64,000 nucleotides of DNA from Erythrobacter sp047872805. GTDB lineage: Bacteria; Pseudomonadota; Alphaproteobacteria; Sphingomonadales; Sphingomonadaceae. Below are positions 26,537-35,783 of this stretch, in pieces; positions within the stretch are counted from its first letter, which is position 1, and each line of letters begins with the position of its first letter. A program made the position numbers and the translations under genes. The notes under the pieces were generated by a model, which saw only the letters and a program-made list of their open reading frames with translations, was not told the origin of the DNA and searched no databases. The stretch covers positions 124,001 through 188,000 of the forward strand of contig NZ_JBLQUK010000005.1 in NCBI RefSeq assembly GCF_047872805.1, given 5' to 3'.

Positions 26537-28821
26537 ACGATGCATCCGGAACCATTTCGGCGGGTTCCGAATTGTCGCAAGCTGAACGCGTGCGTCAGCT
26601 CCAGATGATGCTCGACGTGTCGCGTCAAGTGGCGTCGATGGACACACTCGACGCAGTGCTCGATACGCTCGTCAGCGTCGCTGTGCACCAGACCGGGGCG
26701 GAGCGCGGTTCGCTGTTCCTGCACGATGCGGCAACCGGAGAACTGTTCAGCCGGATCGCGCAAGGCCTCAAACGCCGCGAGATTCGCATCCTCGATGACG
26801 TCGGGATTGCCGGGTCGACATTTCACAGCGGCGAAGGATTAATCATCCACGATGCCTATAATGATGAACGATTTAACCGGCAGGTCGATGCCGAAACCGG
26901 CTATGTCACCAAATCGATCATGGCGACGCCGGTGCGCAACGCCCGCAATGAGATCATCGGGGTGGCGCAGGTCCTGAACAAACAGGATGGGCAGTTTACC
27001 GAGCATGACCTAGCGGTGCTTGACGGCGTGACCACGCAATGCGCGATCACGCTGCAGTCGATGCAATTGGTCGAGCGGATGGAGGACACCCGCAGGCGCG
27101 AGATCGAATTCCTCAATATCGTGTCCGAGATGACTTCGGAGCTGGAATTGTCGGTCCTGCTGCGGCGGGTCATGTCCGAGGCAACTTCGATGCTCAACGC
27201 CGAACGATCAACGCTGTTCATCAACGATGAAAAGACCAATGAGCTGTTCAGCCATGTCGGCGAAGGGCTCGAAGCGATGGAAATTCGCCTGCCCAACCAT
27301 CTGGGCATCGCGGGTTCAGTGTTTACCACGGGCCAGGCGATCAACATTCCGCACGCTTACACCGATTTGCGGTTTAACCCTGCCTTCGACAAACAATCGG
27401 GTTTCTTTACGCGCTCGATCCTCTGCGTGCCGGTGATCAACAAGAACGGCGATGTCATCGGCGTCACGCAGGTGCTCAACAAAAGCGGCGGCCCCTTCAC
27501 CGCAGAGGACGAAAGCCGATTGAAAGCCTTCACCGCGCAGATCGCCATCGGGCTCGAAAACGCCAAGCTGTTTGGCGATATCCAGTCGATGAAGAACTAC
27601 AATGAGAGCATGCTGCAATCGATGTCGAACGGCGTGATAACCTTTGACGAAGAAGGCACGAACCGCACCTGCAATCAGGCTGGTTCGCGGATATTGCGCT
27701 GCGATCCGGCGGCGATTGTGGGCAAGACACCGCTGGAAGTGCTGGGTGAAGACAACCAATGGCTGGTCGATAAGATCGCGCGAGTGGCGGAAAGCCAGTC
27801 GGGCGAAAATCTTACCGATGTCGAACTGGTGTTTGGCGGAGATACGGTGTCCGCCAATGTCACCGTCCTGCCAATGCAATCGGGCGAAGGGGCGGCGCTC
27901 GGCACGCTTGCCATGATCGAGGATATTTCCGACGCCAAACGCGCGAGATCGACTCTGTCGCGGTATATGGACCCAGGCCTGGCCGCACAGATGCTGAGCG
28001 GGGGCAAGGAAGATGAAATTCTGGGCGGCAAGGATACGACCGCGACCGTCCTGTTTTCCGACATTCGCGGGTTTACCACGATCACCGAGAAACTCGGCGC
28101 GCAAGGCACGGTGGCACTGCTCAATGACTATTTCGAACTGATGGTGGATTGCATCTCCGATCAGGGCGGGATGCTCGATAAATTTATCGGCGATGCAATC
28201 ATGGCGGCGTTTGGCATACCGATTGCCCATGATGACGATGAGGACCGGGGCCTGCGCGCCGGGATCAACATGATCAAGGCGCTGTGGGAGTGGAATGTCG
28301 AGCGCGAAGGGCGCGGCGAAATGCCGGTCGATATGGGGCTTGGCCTCAACACCGACCGCATCGTGGCGGGCAATATCGGATCGCGCAAGCGCATGGATTA
28401 CACCATGATCGGTGACGGGGTGAACCTCGCCGCAAGGCTGGAAAGTGCGTGTAAGCAATATTCTGCGCGCATCCTCCTGTCCGAAAACACCGCCTCCCGG
28501 CTAAAAGGCGTGTATCGTCTGCGCGAAGTCGACAAGGTGGTGGTCAAGGGCAAGACCGAACCGGTCGGCGTGTTCGAATGTCTCGATTATCATTCGGATG
28601 CGAGCTTCCCGAACCTGATGGACGTGCTCGGCAATTTCAACGAGGGCGTAAAGGTGTATCGCCAACAGGATTGGGACCGGGCGGCAGGCTATTTTACCAA
28701 GGCGCTGGACGCCAATCCCGACGACAAGCTTAGCCGCACCTATATCGAGCGGTGCGAATTGATGAAGGCCAACCCACCCGGCGATGACTGGGACGGCGTG
28801 TGGATGATGACCTCGAAATAG
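26533..28821 (+). CDS. GAF-GAF-PAS class III adenylate cyclase (CyaB1-like)
   Basis: This 762-residue soluble protein has two GAF domains (about 24-178 and 195-350), both ending in an NKFDE-like motif (LNKQDGQFTEHD, LNKSGGPFTAEDE), a PAS domain (354-475), a class III catalytic domain (478-690) and a TPR-like tail. Catalytic features are complete: metal Asp in LFSDIRGF and KFIGDAIMAAF, the adenine-contact Lys in LDKF, and NLAARLE for the transition-state Asn/Arg. The order matches cyanobacterial CyaB1/CyaB2, whose GAF domains bind cAMP and stimulate the enzyme. It could produce the signal read by the cNMP-binding flavoprotein and degraded by the CpdA-like enzyme 20 kb away. Product identity is inferred. 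Confidence 0.9.
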   Translation: MNDASGTISAGSELSQAERVRQLQMMLDVSRQVASMDTLDAVLDTLVSVAVHQTGAERGSLFLHDAATGELFSRIAQGLKRREIRILDDVGIAGSTFHSGEGLIIHDAYNDERFNRQVDAETGYVTKSIMATPVRNARNEIIGVAQVLNKQDGQFTEHDLAVLDGVTTQCAITLQSMQLVERMEDTRRREIEFLNIVSEMTSELELSVLLRRVMSEATSMLNAERSTLFINDEKTNELFSHVGEGLEAMEIRLPNHLGIAGSVFTTGQAINIPHAYTDLRFNPAFDKQSGFFTRSILCVPVINKNGDVIGVTQVLNKSGGPFTAEDESRLKAFTAQIAIGLENAKLFGDIQSMKNYNESMLQSMSNGVITFDEEGTNRTCNQAGSRILRCDPAAIVGKTPLEVLGEDNQWLVDKIARVAESQSGENLTDVELVFGGDTVSANVTVLPMQSGEGAALGTLAMIEDISDAKRARSTLSRYMDPGLAAQMLSGGKEDEILGGKDTTATVLFSDIRGFTTITEKLGAQGTVALLNDYFELMVDCISDQGGMLDKFIGDAIMAAFGIPIAHDDDEDRGLRAGINMIKALWEWNVEREGRGEMPVDMGLGLNTDRIVAGNIGSRKRMDYTMIGDGVNLAARLESACKQYSARILLSENTASRLKGVYRLREVDKVVVKGKTEPVGVFECLDYHSDASFPNLMDVLGNFNEGVKVYRQQDWDRAAGYFTKALDANPDDKLSRTYIERCELMKANPPGDDWDGVWMMTSK

Positions 28822-28833
28822 GGTGCCTTAATG

Positions 28834-28858
28834 AAAAAGGCGGAGCAATCGCCCCGCC
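28834..28858 (-). terminator. Intrinsic terminator of the acyl-CoA dehydrogenase operon
   Basis: On the minus strand GGCGGGGC pairs with GCTCCGCC (eight pairs, one G-T) around GATT, followed by TTTTT. It lies just past the stop of the minus-strand dehydrogenase and may also slow plus-strand transcripts from the cyclase gene. Confidence 0.75.
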
Positions 28859-28882
28859 CTTATCGTATCAAACGACAATGAA

Positions 28883-30019
28883 TCAGCCCGCCGACAACGC
28901 AATGTGCCGTTTCATGTGGTGGTCGACATTTCCAAACTCGGAATCGAACAAAGTCAGCCGTTTGAAATAATGACCAATGGCGTATTCATCGGTCATGCCA
29001 TTGCCGCCGTGGATCTGGATCGCTTCCTCGCCCACCTTGTGCGCAGCCTGCCCGACGCGGACCTTCGCGGCTGACGCGGCCAGCTTGCGCTCACGTTCCG
29101 AGGCATCGAGCCGCAGGGTCGCAAGATAGGTCATCGAAACCGACTGTTCATATTCGGTGTACATGTCGACCATGCGGTGCTGGAGCACCTGGAACTTGCC
29201 GATCGGCACGCCGAATTGCTTGCGCTGTTTCGAATATTCGAGCGTGATGTCATTTGCGACCTTCATCGCCCCGCAGGCTTCGGCGCACAGCGCGGCGATG
29301 GCTTCATCGGTGACCTGCTCAATCAAGGGCAGTGCAGCGCCTTCCTCTCCGATCAGCGCTTCAGCGCCGAGCGTGACATTCTCGAAATAGACTTCGGAAG
29401 CCTGCCGTCCATCAAAGGTTGGATAATCGCGGGTGACGACGCCCGCGGCCGATTTATCGATGACAAAGACCGAAATACCCTGCGCGTCGCGGCGCTCGCC
29501 CGAAGTGCGCGCAGTCACAATCAAATGGCTCGCCCAAGGCGCGCAGATGACGACTGCCTTGTGCCCGTTCAGGACATAGCCCGCGCCATCTTTCCTCGCA
29601 CTGGTTTCAAGATCGGCATAATCATAGCGCCCGCGCGGTTCGGCATAGGCAAAGGCGAACACCCGGCTGCCATCAACGATTCCGCCAATATGCTCTTCCT
29701 TTTGCGCGGTTGTTCCGGCGTGTTTCAGAAAGCCCCCGGCGCAGACCACGGTCGGCACGAATGGTTCGACAACCAGTCCTTTGCCAAATTCTTGCATTAC
29801 GACCATTGCGTCAATCGCGCCGCCGCCAAAGCCGCCGTCTTCTTCGCTGAACGGCATGCCGAGGATGCCGAGCTCGGCCAGCTGCGCCCATATTTCGGGG
29901 CGCCAACCGGCTTCGCTGGCGATGACTTCACGCCGGGTTTCGGTGCCATATTCTTCGCGCACAAGCCGTGAAAGGCCGTCACGCACCATTTCTTGTTCTT
30001 CGGTGAAATTGAAGTCCAC
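28883..30019 (-). CDS. Acyl-CoA dehydrogenase, second subunit of a tandem pair
   Basis: A GTG at 30019 (VDFNFTEEQ) with GAGGGGA six bases upstream fits better than the open-frame start at 30034, giving 378 residues. The full acyl-CoA dehydrogenase fold is present: N-terminal helical part (EEQEMVRDGLSRLVREEYG), mid beta domain, and C-terminal helices with RKQFGVPIGKFQVLQH and AIQIHGGNGMTDEY. The substrate-side segment normally reading YEGTxxIQR is LFDSEFGNVDHHMKR, so the MCAD-type catalytic Glu is not in place. It follows the first dehydrogenase gene by 30 bases. Such pairs in actinobacteria and sphingomonads form alpha2beta2 enzymes acting on steroid or other bulky CoA esters. The substrate here is unknown. 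Confidence 0.88.
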   Translation of the reverse strand: MDFNFTEEQEMVRDGLSRLVREEYGTETRREVIASEAGWRPEIWAQLAELGILGMPFSEEDGGFGGGAIDAMVVMQEFGKGLVVEPFVPTVVCAGGFLKHAGTTAQKEEHIGGIVDGSRVFAFAYAEPRGRYDYADLETSARKDGAGYVLNGHKAVVICAPWASHLIVTARTSGERRDAQGISVFVIDKSAAGVVTRDYPTFDGRQASEVYFENVTLGAEALIGEEGAALPLIEQVTDEAIAALCAEACGAMKVANDITLEYSKQRKQFGVPIGKFQVLQHRMVDMYTEYEQSVSMTYLATLRLDASERERKLAASAAKVRVGQAAHKVGEEAIQIHGGNGMTDEYAIGHYFKRLTLFDSEFGNVDHHMKRHIALSAG

Positions 30020-30049
30020 TTGGGTTCCCCTCAATGTCGCTCGTGCTGC

Positions 30050-31258
30050 TTACAGGCCGAGGATCATTTTCGTGATGATGTTGCGCTGAATTTCATTCGA
30101 TCCGCCATAGATCGAGGTTTTGCGCATGTTGAAATAGGTCGCTGCGGCGTGCTGCGCGTAATCGGGGCCGACGGGATATTGATTTGAACCTGCATCGCCC
30201 GGCACCTGCGCAATATTGCCATACATTGGCGTGCCATAGCTGCCGACCGCTTCCAGCGTCAGCTCGGTCAGGCGTTGCTGAATTTCTGTGCCCTTGATCT
30301 TGAGGATCGAGCTTTCCGGTCCCGGCCCCTTGCCTGCCTGTTCACCGGCAAGTGTGCGCAGTTCGGTAATCTCCAGCGCGGCGAGATCAATCTCCAGCTG
30401 GCTGACTTTGCGCGCGAAATCGAGATCGCTCAACAGCGGCCTGCCGTCGAGCGTTTCCTTGGCCGCAATCTCGCGCAGCTTTTCAACGCCGCGTTTGGAC
30501 CGAGCAACACCCGCAATCCCGCTGCGTTCATGGGCGAGCAGGAATTTGGCATAGGTCCAGCCCTGATTTTCCGCGCCGACAAGGTTTTCGACCGGAACCC
30601 GCACATCGGTGAGCCAAGTTTCGTTCACCTCATACCCGCCGTCAATCAGCTTGATCGGACGCACTTCGACGCCGGGCGTTTTCATGTCGAGCAGAATAAA
30701 GCTGATGCCCTCCTGCGGCTTGGCCGCATCGGGATCGGTGCGGCACAGGAAGAAACCCCAATCGGCATATTGCGCCAACGTGGTCCAGGTTTTCTGCCCG
30801 TTGATGACGTAGTGATCGCCGTCCCGCACAGCGGTGGTCTTGAGGCTGGCGAGATCGCTGCCCGCGCCCGGCTCGGAATAGCCCTGACACCACCACACAT
30901 TGCCGCTGCGGATACCCGGAAGGTGCTGCGCCTTTTGCGCTTCATTTCCGAATGTATAGATCACCGGACCGACCATCGACACACCGAAAGGCAGCGGCAT
31001 AAGCGCATTCACGCGGGCATTTTCTTCCGACCAGATATAGCGCTGCGTCGGGGTCCAGCCGGTGCCACCATATTGGACCGGCCATGCGGGAACCGACCAG
31101 CCTTTTTCTCCCAGCACTTTATGCCATGCGACAAAGTCTTCGCGCGCCAGATCTTCGCGCAGACCCGTATCGCCAAGATGCTTGGGATAATTTGCCTCGA
31201 TAAAGGCGCGGACTTCCTCGCGGAACGCGATTTCTTCGGGCGTGAATTCAAGATTCAT
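30050..31258 (-). CDS. Acyl-CoA dehydrogenase, first subunit of a tandem pair
   Basis: The ATG at 31258 has GGGAGAG seven bases upstream, and the protein then starts MNLEFTPEEIAFREEV, as usual for the family; the frame to 31471 is extra. The 402-residue product has the FAD-contact phrase WCQGYSEPGAGSDLASL and the C-terminal SIYGGSNEIQRNIITKMILGL region, here quoted as SIYGGSNEIQRN. The position of the MCAD catalytic Glu is Gly, so catalysis must use another residue or the partner subunit. It oxidises an acyl-CoA to the 2-enoyl form and passes electrons to ETF. With the adjacent dehydrogenase it probably forms a heteromer; this is inferred from gene pairing. Confidence 0.9.
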   Translation of the reverse strand: MNLEFTPEEIAFREEVRAFIEANYPKHLGDTGLREDLAREDFVAWHKVLGEKGWSVPAWPVQYGGTGWTPTQRYIWSEENARVNALMPLPFGVSMVGPVIYTFGNEAQKAQHLPGIRSGNVWWCQGYSEPGAGSDLASLKTTAVRDGDHYVINGQKTWTTLAQYADWGFFLCRTDPDAAKPQEGISFILLDMKTPGVEVRPIKLIDGGYEVNETWLTDVRVPVENLVGAENQGWTYAKFLLAHERSGIAGVARSKRGVEKLREIAAKETLDGRPLLSDLDFARKVSQLEIDLAALEITELRTLAGEQAGKGPGPESSILKIKGTEIQQRLTELTLEAVGSYGTPMYGNIAQVPGDAGSNQYPVGPDYAQHAAATYFNMRKTSIYGGSNEIQRNIITKMILGL

Positions 31259-31532
31259 CGGATTGCTCTCCCAGGAATTTGACCTTTGCGGTGATCTTCG
31301 GACTGCCCCTGCCATGGGCTCAGCCCTGCTCAAAGCTGAAAATGTCGTAGGCCAGCGTTGAAGCGCAATTTGATGGGCTGGGGCAAGCCCTTTGAGTGCC
31401 AATATTTGCAAGGTCCGTTCGATGACGGACAATTGTGACCGCCACGTCGCTGGACTTGTTCGGATTCCCATCGCAGGTTCAGAATTGCTGCACTAATCCA
31501 GTCTGCATAGCGTCTAGCTGAGGGGAATTTCA
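31259..31532. other. Divergent intergenic region
   Basis: These 274 bases lie between the acyl-CoA dehydrogenase operon and the VIT/vWA gene. I see no coding frame of its own and no convincing operator. A GAGGGG ribosome site sits just before the VIT gene. Confidence 0.4.
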
Positions 31533-34500
31533 ATGTCGGCATTATTCCGCGCTTTGGCGATCATGACAGCGGCGCTGCTTGCGGCTGGTACACTTGCCGC
31601 GCAGTCTAATCCTTTGCTCGCCAACCCGTCTCTAAGGGCGCTCGTCGGCGGCGTCGAAGATGGGTCTGAGCGGGGCGAGATTGTACTCTCCGAACTCACG
31701 GTCTCCATCGATCAGCATGGGGCAATGGCCGAGGTTCAAATCGACGCGAGGCTAACCAATCCCACCGACAATGAAATCGAAGCTCGCTTTTCGATGCAAT
31801 TGCCGCACGGAGCGGTGCTGACCGGATACAGTCTGGATATTGACGGCGTGATGATCCCCGGCAGTCTGATCGATCAGCCGCGGGCGCAGCAGGTTTATGA
31901 AGATGAAGTGCGCGGCAATATTGACCCCGGTCTCGCTGAAATTTCACGCAACAACGCGTTTTCGACTCGAATTAATCCGGTCGCCCCCGAGGGCAGCCGC
32001 CGCATTTCGCTTTCATTTGTGACCCATGTCTCTGAGGCTGACGGTCTGATAATCCCGCTGAATTCGGTCGGGCCTGTGGGCGTTTTCAGGTTGCAGGCAT
32101 CGGTCACCGGGGTTGCCTCCGCACCAGTCCTGATTTTGGCTGGTGCCCCGCCGACGGAGTTTCAGCACAGCGGCCGTGACTGGGTGCTGGCAGATTATCG
32201 ATTGAGCGAAACCCGCTTGGCAGGCGATCTGCAATTGTCGGGCGCCGCCCCCGACCGCAATGCAATGGCGATGCGTCATTCCAACGGACGCACGTTCTTT
32301 GCAATCTCCGATCAGATTGCCGCGACGGACCTATCGCTGGCCCCGCCGCAGCGCGTTCGCATCTATTGGGACGTTTCCCGCTCGCGCGCCGATGCTCTGC
32401 TGGACGCCGAACGCGCATTGCTTAGCAGCTTTCTGGGCGAATTCGCACCAAGCGATATTGATGTGGTCAGCTTTTCAAGCGGCGCACCGCAATTAGCCCA
32501 TTTCAGCGGTGGCGAGGCATCGGCGGTTGATGAATTTCTGGCCGCCCGCACCTATCGCGGCGCGACCAGCTTTGCCGGATTGAACGCCATTGCCGCCGCG
32601 GATGCTGATCTGTGCTTGATTTTCAGCGATGGCGGCAACTCGCTCGATCCGCAGGTGCGGTTTCAGCCCGATTGCCCGCTGTTCATCGTTGCCAGCGGGC
32701 CAAATGTCGATGCAACCCGGATCAGTCGCCTTGCCGATGATACCGCCGGGGCTGCGCTTTATCTTGGCACTGATAATCGGGATCAAACCCTTGCACAGAT
32801 GCGGAAATTGCCAGTGGGGGTGACTTCCATCCGCGATGCAAGCGGTCAGCGTTTGAGCTACCGCACGCTCCCCGCCGGAGAAGGGCAATGGAGCGTTGTG
32901 GGAGAATTGGGCGACGAGCACACCATTAACGTCCACCTTTCCGGGACAAATCGCCGCGAGCGGCGCAAGGCATATACTATTAATCCGGCGCACACCGTAC
33001 GCGGCGATGCCGCTGGAGCGCTCTGGGCGGCGCAGGAAGTAGAGCGCCTGTCCGATGATCCATCCGACCGCGAAAAGATGCAGGCGCTTTCGCAGAGCTT
33101 TCAGGTGGCCAGCCCGACCATGGCGTTTCTAGTGTTGGAGCGGCCAGATCAATATGTCTCCGCCGAAATCGCCCCGCCCGATGGCTTTGGCGAGGAATGG
33201 CGGCGGCAATATCGTACGGCCAAGGCGGAACACGATCGGGCAAGCAAATCCGAACGCGAGGAACGGCTGGCCTATGTGGTGCGCGAATGGGAGCAAACGC
33301 GCCAATGGTGGTCTGCAAAATACGATCAAGCCGCGGCCATGCGCACTGTTGATGCCGCGCCCGGCGCTACCGATCTGGATGCGGAAGCAGAAATCGCCTT
33401 TGAGCCTCCACCCCCGACGGCAATGATGTTGCGCGAAGACGCTGGCCCTGCACCGAATGAGGCAGCATTTGCAGATGATGAAGTCATTGTCGTCACCGCC
33501 TCTCGCCGTGAAGAAATTGACCAATACGCATCGGCAGACATTGCCGCTTCCGCGCTCGACAGATCTGCGCCAGAGGCTGCTGTTAGAAATGACAGCGCGA
33601 TTGCCGTGCAGGTCGATCTCGCCAGTGTCTTGAACGAACGCCCTTATCTCAGCGCGCTTGATCTGGCCGATGCTCGCGAGCGTTTGCCAGTGTTGGCGAC
33701 GCAGGAACAGGCGTATGGCAGTCTACCCGGCTTCTACTTCGATGTGGCTGAATGGTTCAGGTTGAAAGGAGACGCGGCGCTCGCACGGCAATTGCTGCTT
33801 TCAGCGCTGGATCTTTCAACCAGCGACGATGAGACGTTGCTGATTGTCGCGTTTCGGTTGGAGCGGGACGGAGATCACGACACCGCCGTGCAATTGCTCG
33901 AAGCACTCGCATCGCGGATCGACTATCGACCGCAGCCCAAGCGTATCCTTGCGCTTGCTTTGGCAGCACGCGCAAGGGGCGCGTCCGGGGATGCACGTCG
34001 CAGCGATCTGGAGCGGGCCTTTCGGTTGCTGGCCGAAGTCGTGCTCGACCCCGCAGATGATCGCTATGCCGGATTGGAGACAGTCGCGTTGATGGAGCTC
34101 AATGCGCTGATCCCGCTAATCGAAGCGGTAGGAGGAACTTGGGCGCTGGATGAACGGCTGATTGCGCGGCTCGATGTCGATATCAGAGTTGTGGTCGAAT
34201 GGACCAGTCCAGACGCCGATCTAGATCTGTGGGTCAGGGAGCCTTCGGGCGAGCAGGCGTCCTATAGCAATCCGCGCACCGCATTGGGTGGAAAACTTTC
34301 CAACGACATGACCGATGGCTATGGGCCAGAAGAATATGTGCTGAGAAACGCCTATCCCGGCAGCTACCAAGTCCGGGTGCAAGGCTTTAGCGGCGACCGG
34401 ATCAATCCTAATGGTCCCGGCCGGGCGATGGTGCGGCTGATCCGGGCATTCGCGCGTGATGGCCAATCCGAGCAATTGATCGATGCCGAAATTGGCTTTG

Positions 34501-34559
34501 ACCGGTCGAACCCGAGTGAGAATGACCGCGTGGTGGCGACCATTCAGGTTGCTGAATAA
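31533..34559 (+). CDS. Exported VIT / von Willebrand A / DUF2135-like protein
   Basis: This 1008-residue protein has an N-terminal signal peptide (to about residue 24, GTLAAQ). A VIT domain follows (about 45-170: LTNPTDNEIEARFSMQLPHG, RAQQVYEDEV). A vWA-like domain begins YWDVSRSRADALL near residue 275; DVSRS keeps the DxSxS metal-site motif. A TonB-plug-like phrase, DEVIVVTASRREE, occurs near residue 650 without any barrel. The last 120 residues (VVVEWTSPDADLDLWVREPSG) resemble the YfaP/DUF2135 domain. VIT-vWA proteins in bacteria are usually surface or periplasmic and bind metal and protein partners. It stands alone with a GAGGGG ribosome site. Its partner is unknown. Confidence 0.8.
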   Translation: MSALFRALAIMTAALLAAGTLAAQSNPLLANPSLRALVGGVEDGSERGEIVLSELTVSIDQHGAMAEVQIDARLTNPTDNEIEARFSMQLPHGAVLTGYSLDIDGVMIPGSLIDQPRAQQVYEDEVRGNIDPGLAEISRNNAFSTRINPVAPEGSRRISLSFVTHVSEADGLIIPLNSVGPVGVFRLQASVTGVASAPVLILAGAPPTEFQHSGRDWVLADYRLSETRLAGDLQLSGAAPDRNAMAMRHSNGRTFFAISDQIAATDLSLAPPQRVRIYWDVSRSRADALLDAERALLSSFLGEFAPSDIDVVSFSSGAPQLAHFSGGEASAVDEFLAARTYRGATSFAGLNAIAAADADLCLIFSDGGNSLDPQVRFQPDCPLFIVASGPNVDATRISRLADDTAGAALYLGTDNRDQTLAQMRKLPVGVTSIRDASGQRLSYRTLPAGEGQWSVVGELGDEHTINVHLSGTNRRERRKAYTINPAHTVRGDAAGALWAAQEVERLSDDPSDREKMQALSQSFQVASPTMAFLVLERPDQYVSAEIAPPDGFGEEWRRQYRTAKAEHDRASKSEREERLAYVVREWEQTRQWWSAKYDQAAAMRTVDAAPGATDLDAEAEIAFEPPPPTAMMLREDAGPAPNEAAFADDEVIVVTASRREEIDQYASADIAASALDRSAPEAAVRNDSAIAVQVDLASVLNERPYLSALDLADARERLPVLATQEQAYGSLPGFYFDVAEWFRLKGDAALARQLLLSALDLSTSDDETLLIVAFRLERDGDHDTAVQLLEALASRIDYRPQPKRILALALAARARGASGDARRSDLERAFRLLAEVVLDPADDRYAGLETVALMELNALIPLIEAVGGTWALDERLIARLDVDIRVVVEWTSPDADLDLWVREPSGEQASYSNPRTALGGKLSNDMTDGYGPEEYVLRNAYPGSYQVRVQGFSGDRINPNGPGRAMVRLIRAFARDGQSEQLIDAEIGFDRSNPSENDRVVATIQVAE

Positions 34560-34586
34560 GACCCGGCATCGCCGCTGCGGCCCGCG

Positions 34587-35783
34587 CTATTCGTGGCGCA
34601 GTGCGTCAATCGGGTCGAGCTGAGAGGCGCGGCGCGCGGGGTAATATCCGAACACGATGCCCATCGCCGAGGCGAACAGAAAGCTCATGATGTTGATCGC
34701 AGGGTCAAACACGAAAGGCACGTCGATCGCTCCCGCCAGTGACACCGAAGCCGCAAACGCCAGAAGCAAGCCGGCGATTCCCCCCAAAGCGCACAGCACC
34801 ACCGCTTCGGTCAGGAATTGCAGCCGCACCTCACGCGCCAAGGCGCCGATTGCCAGCCGGATGCCGATTTCGCGGGTGCGCTCGGTGACGGAGACAAGCA
34901 TGATGTTCATTATCCCGATCCCCCCAACTAGCAGACTTATTGAAGCGATTACCGCCACCATTGCAGTCAATGCCCCAGTGACCGCGCCCAGCGCATCGTT
35001 CACCTGGGCGGTGTCGATAACGTTGAAATCATTGGCTTCGGCCACTTGCAACAACCGGCGTTCGCGCAACAGGGCAACCAACGATTCTTGAATGACCGAA
35101 GACGAATAGGCACTGTCGTATTTGAGCACGAAATAGTCGAGATTCTCGCTCCCGCGGAAACGTCGCTGAACGGTCTTTAACGGCATGATTACAGTGTCAT
35201 CATCATCCGCGCCGCCCCCGCCCTGTCCGCGTTCCTCCAGCACACCGATGACAGTGCAGGAGACCTCGCCAAGCCGCATAATTTCACCAACCGGGCTTGC
35301 GTCGGGCAAAAAGATAGCATCGCGCACCTTGGGGCCTAACAAGCACACATTCTTTCCAGCGACTTCCTCGTCGCTGGTGAACGTGCGCCCTTCGGTGATT
35401 TCTATGGACTGCGCCTGAAGAAAGCTGCGGTTTGCGCCGCTCACTGTCGTGTCCCAGTCCTGACCGTTGTAAAATGCTGTGGCATTTGCGCTTACGGTAC
35501 CGGCAGCGACTTCGACACCGGCGATCTGCTGCGCAACTGAATCGACGTCATCCTGATCGAAGGGGCGCACTGTGCCGCGATCGGTTCGGACTGGGAACAC
35601 GATGAAATTGCTAGCCCCCAGTGATGAAATCTCTTCCTGCACCGACGCTGTGACCCCGTTGCCCAGCGTGACCATCGTCACCACTGCCGCAACGCCGATA
35701 ATAATACCCAATGTCGTGAGGATCGACCGCAGCAAATGTCGGCGAATCTCGCGCAGGGCGAGCAGCAGTGTAGCCCCGAACAT
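34587..35783 (-). CDS. MacB-type ABC transporter permease
   Basis: This 398-residue protein has one N-terminal membrane helix (GIIIGVAAVVTMVTLGNGV), a large periplasmic domain (about 45-270) and three C-terminal helices with the FtsX-like sequence LLVGGIGIMNIMLVSVTERT followed by EIGIRLAIGA. That layout defines the MacB_PCD/FtsX superfamily of mechanotransmission transporters. The ATPase is a separate gene immediately before it (one-base overlap), unlike fused E. coli MacB. With the adaptor and TolC-like genes upstream it would drive export of peptides, antibiotics or lipoproteins from the periplasm. It is the last gene of the operon. Confidence 0.92.
   Translation of the reverse strand: MFGATLLLALREIRRHLLRSILTTLGIIIGVAAVVTMVTLGNGVTASVQEEISSLGASNFIVFPVRTDRGTVRPFDQDDVDSVAQQIAGVEVAAGTVSANATAFYNGQDWDTTVSGANRSFLQAQSIEITEGRTFTSDEEVAGKNVCLLGPKVRDAIFLPDASPVGEIMRLGEVSCTVIGVLEERGQGGGGADDDDTVIMPLKTVQRRFRGSENLDYFVLKYDSAYSSSVIQESLVALLRERRLLQVAEANDFNVIDTAQVNDALGAVTGALTAMVAVIASISLLVGGIGIMNIMLVSVTERTREIGIRLAIGALAREVRLQFLTEAVVLCALGGIAGLLLAFAASVSLAGAIDVPFVFDPAINIMSFLFASAMGIVFGYYPARRASQLDPIDALRHE

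Noticed and set aside
27316..28458. A 380-codon open frame antisense to the adenylate cyclase
   Set aside because: The plus strand carries complete GAF, PAS and cyclase motifs; the antisense frame is a high-GC shadow.
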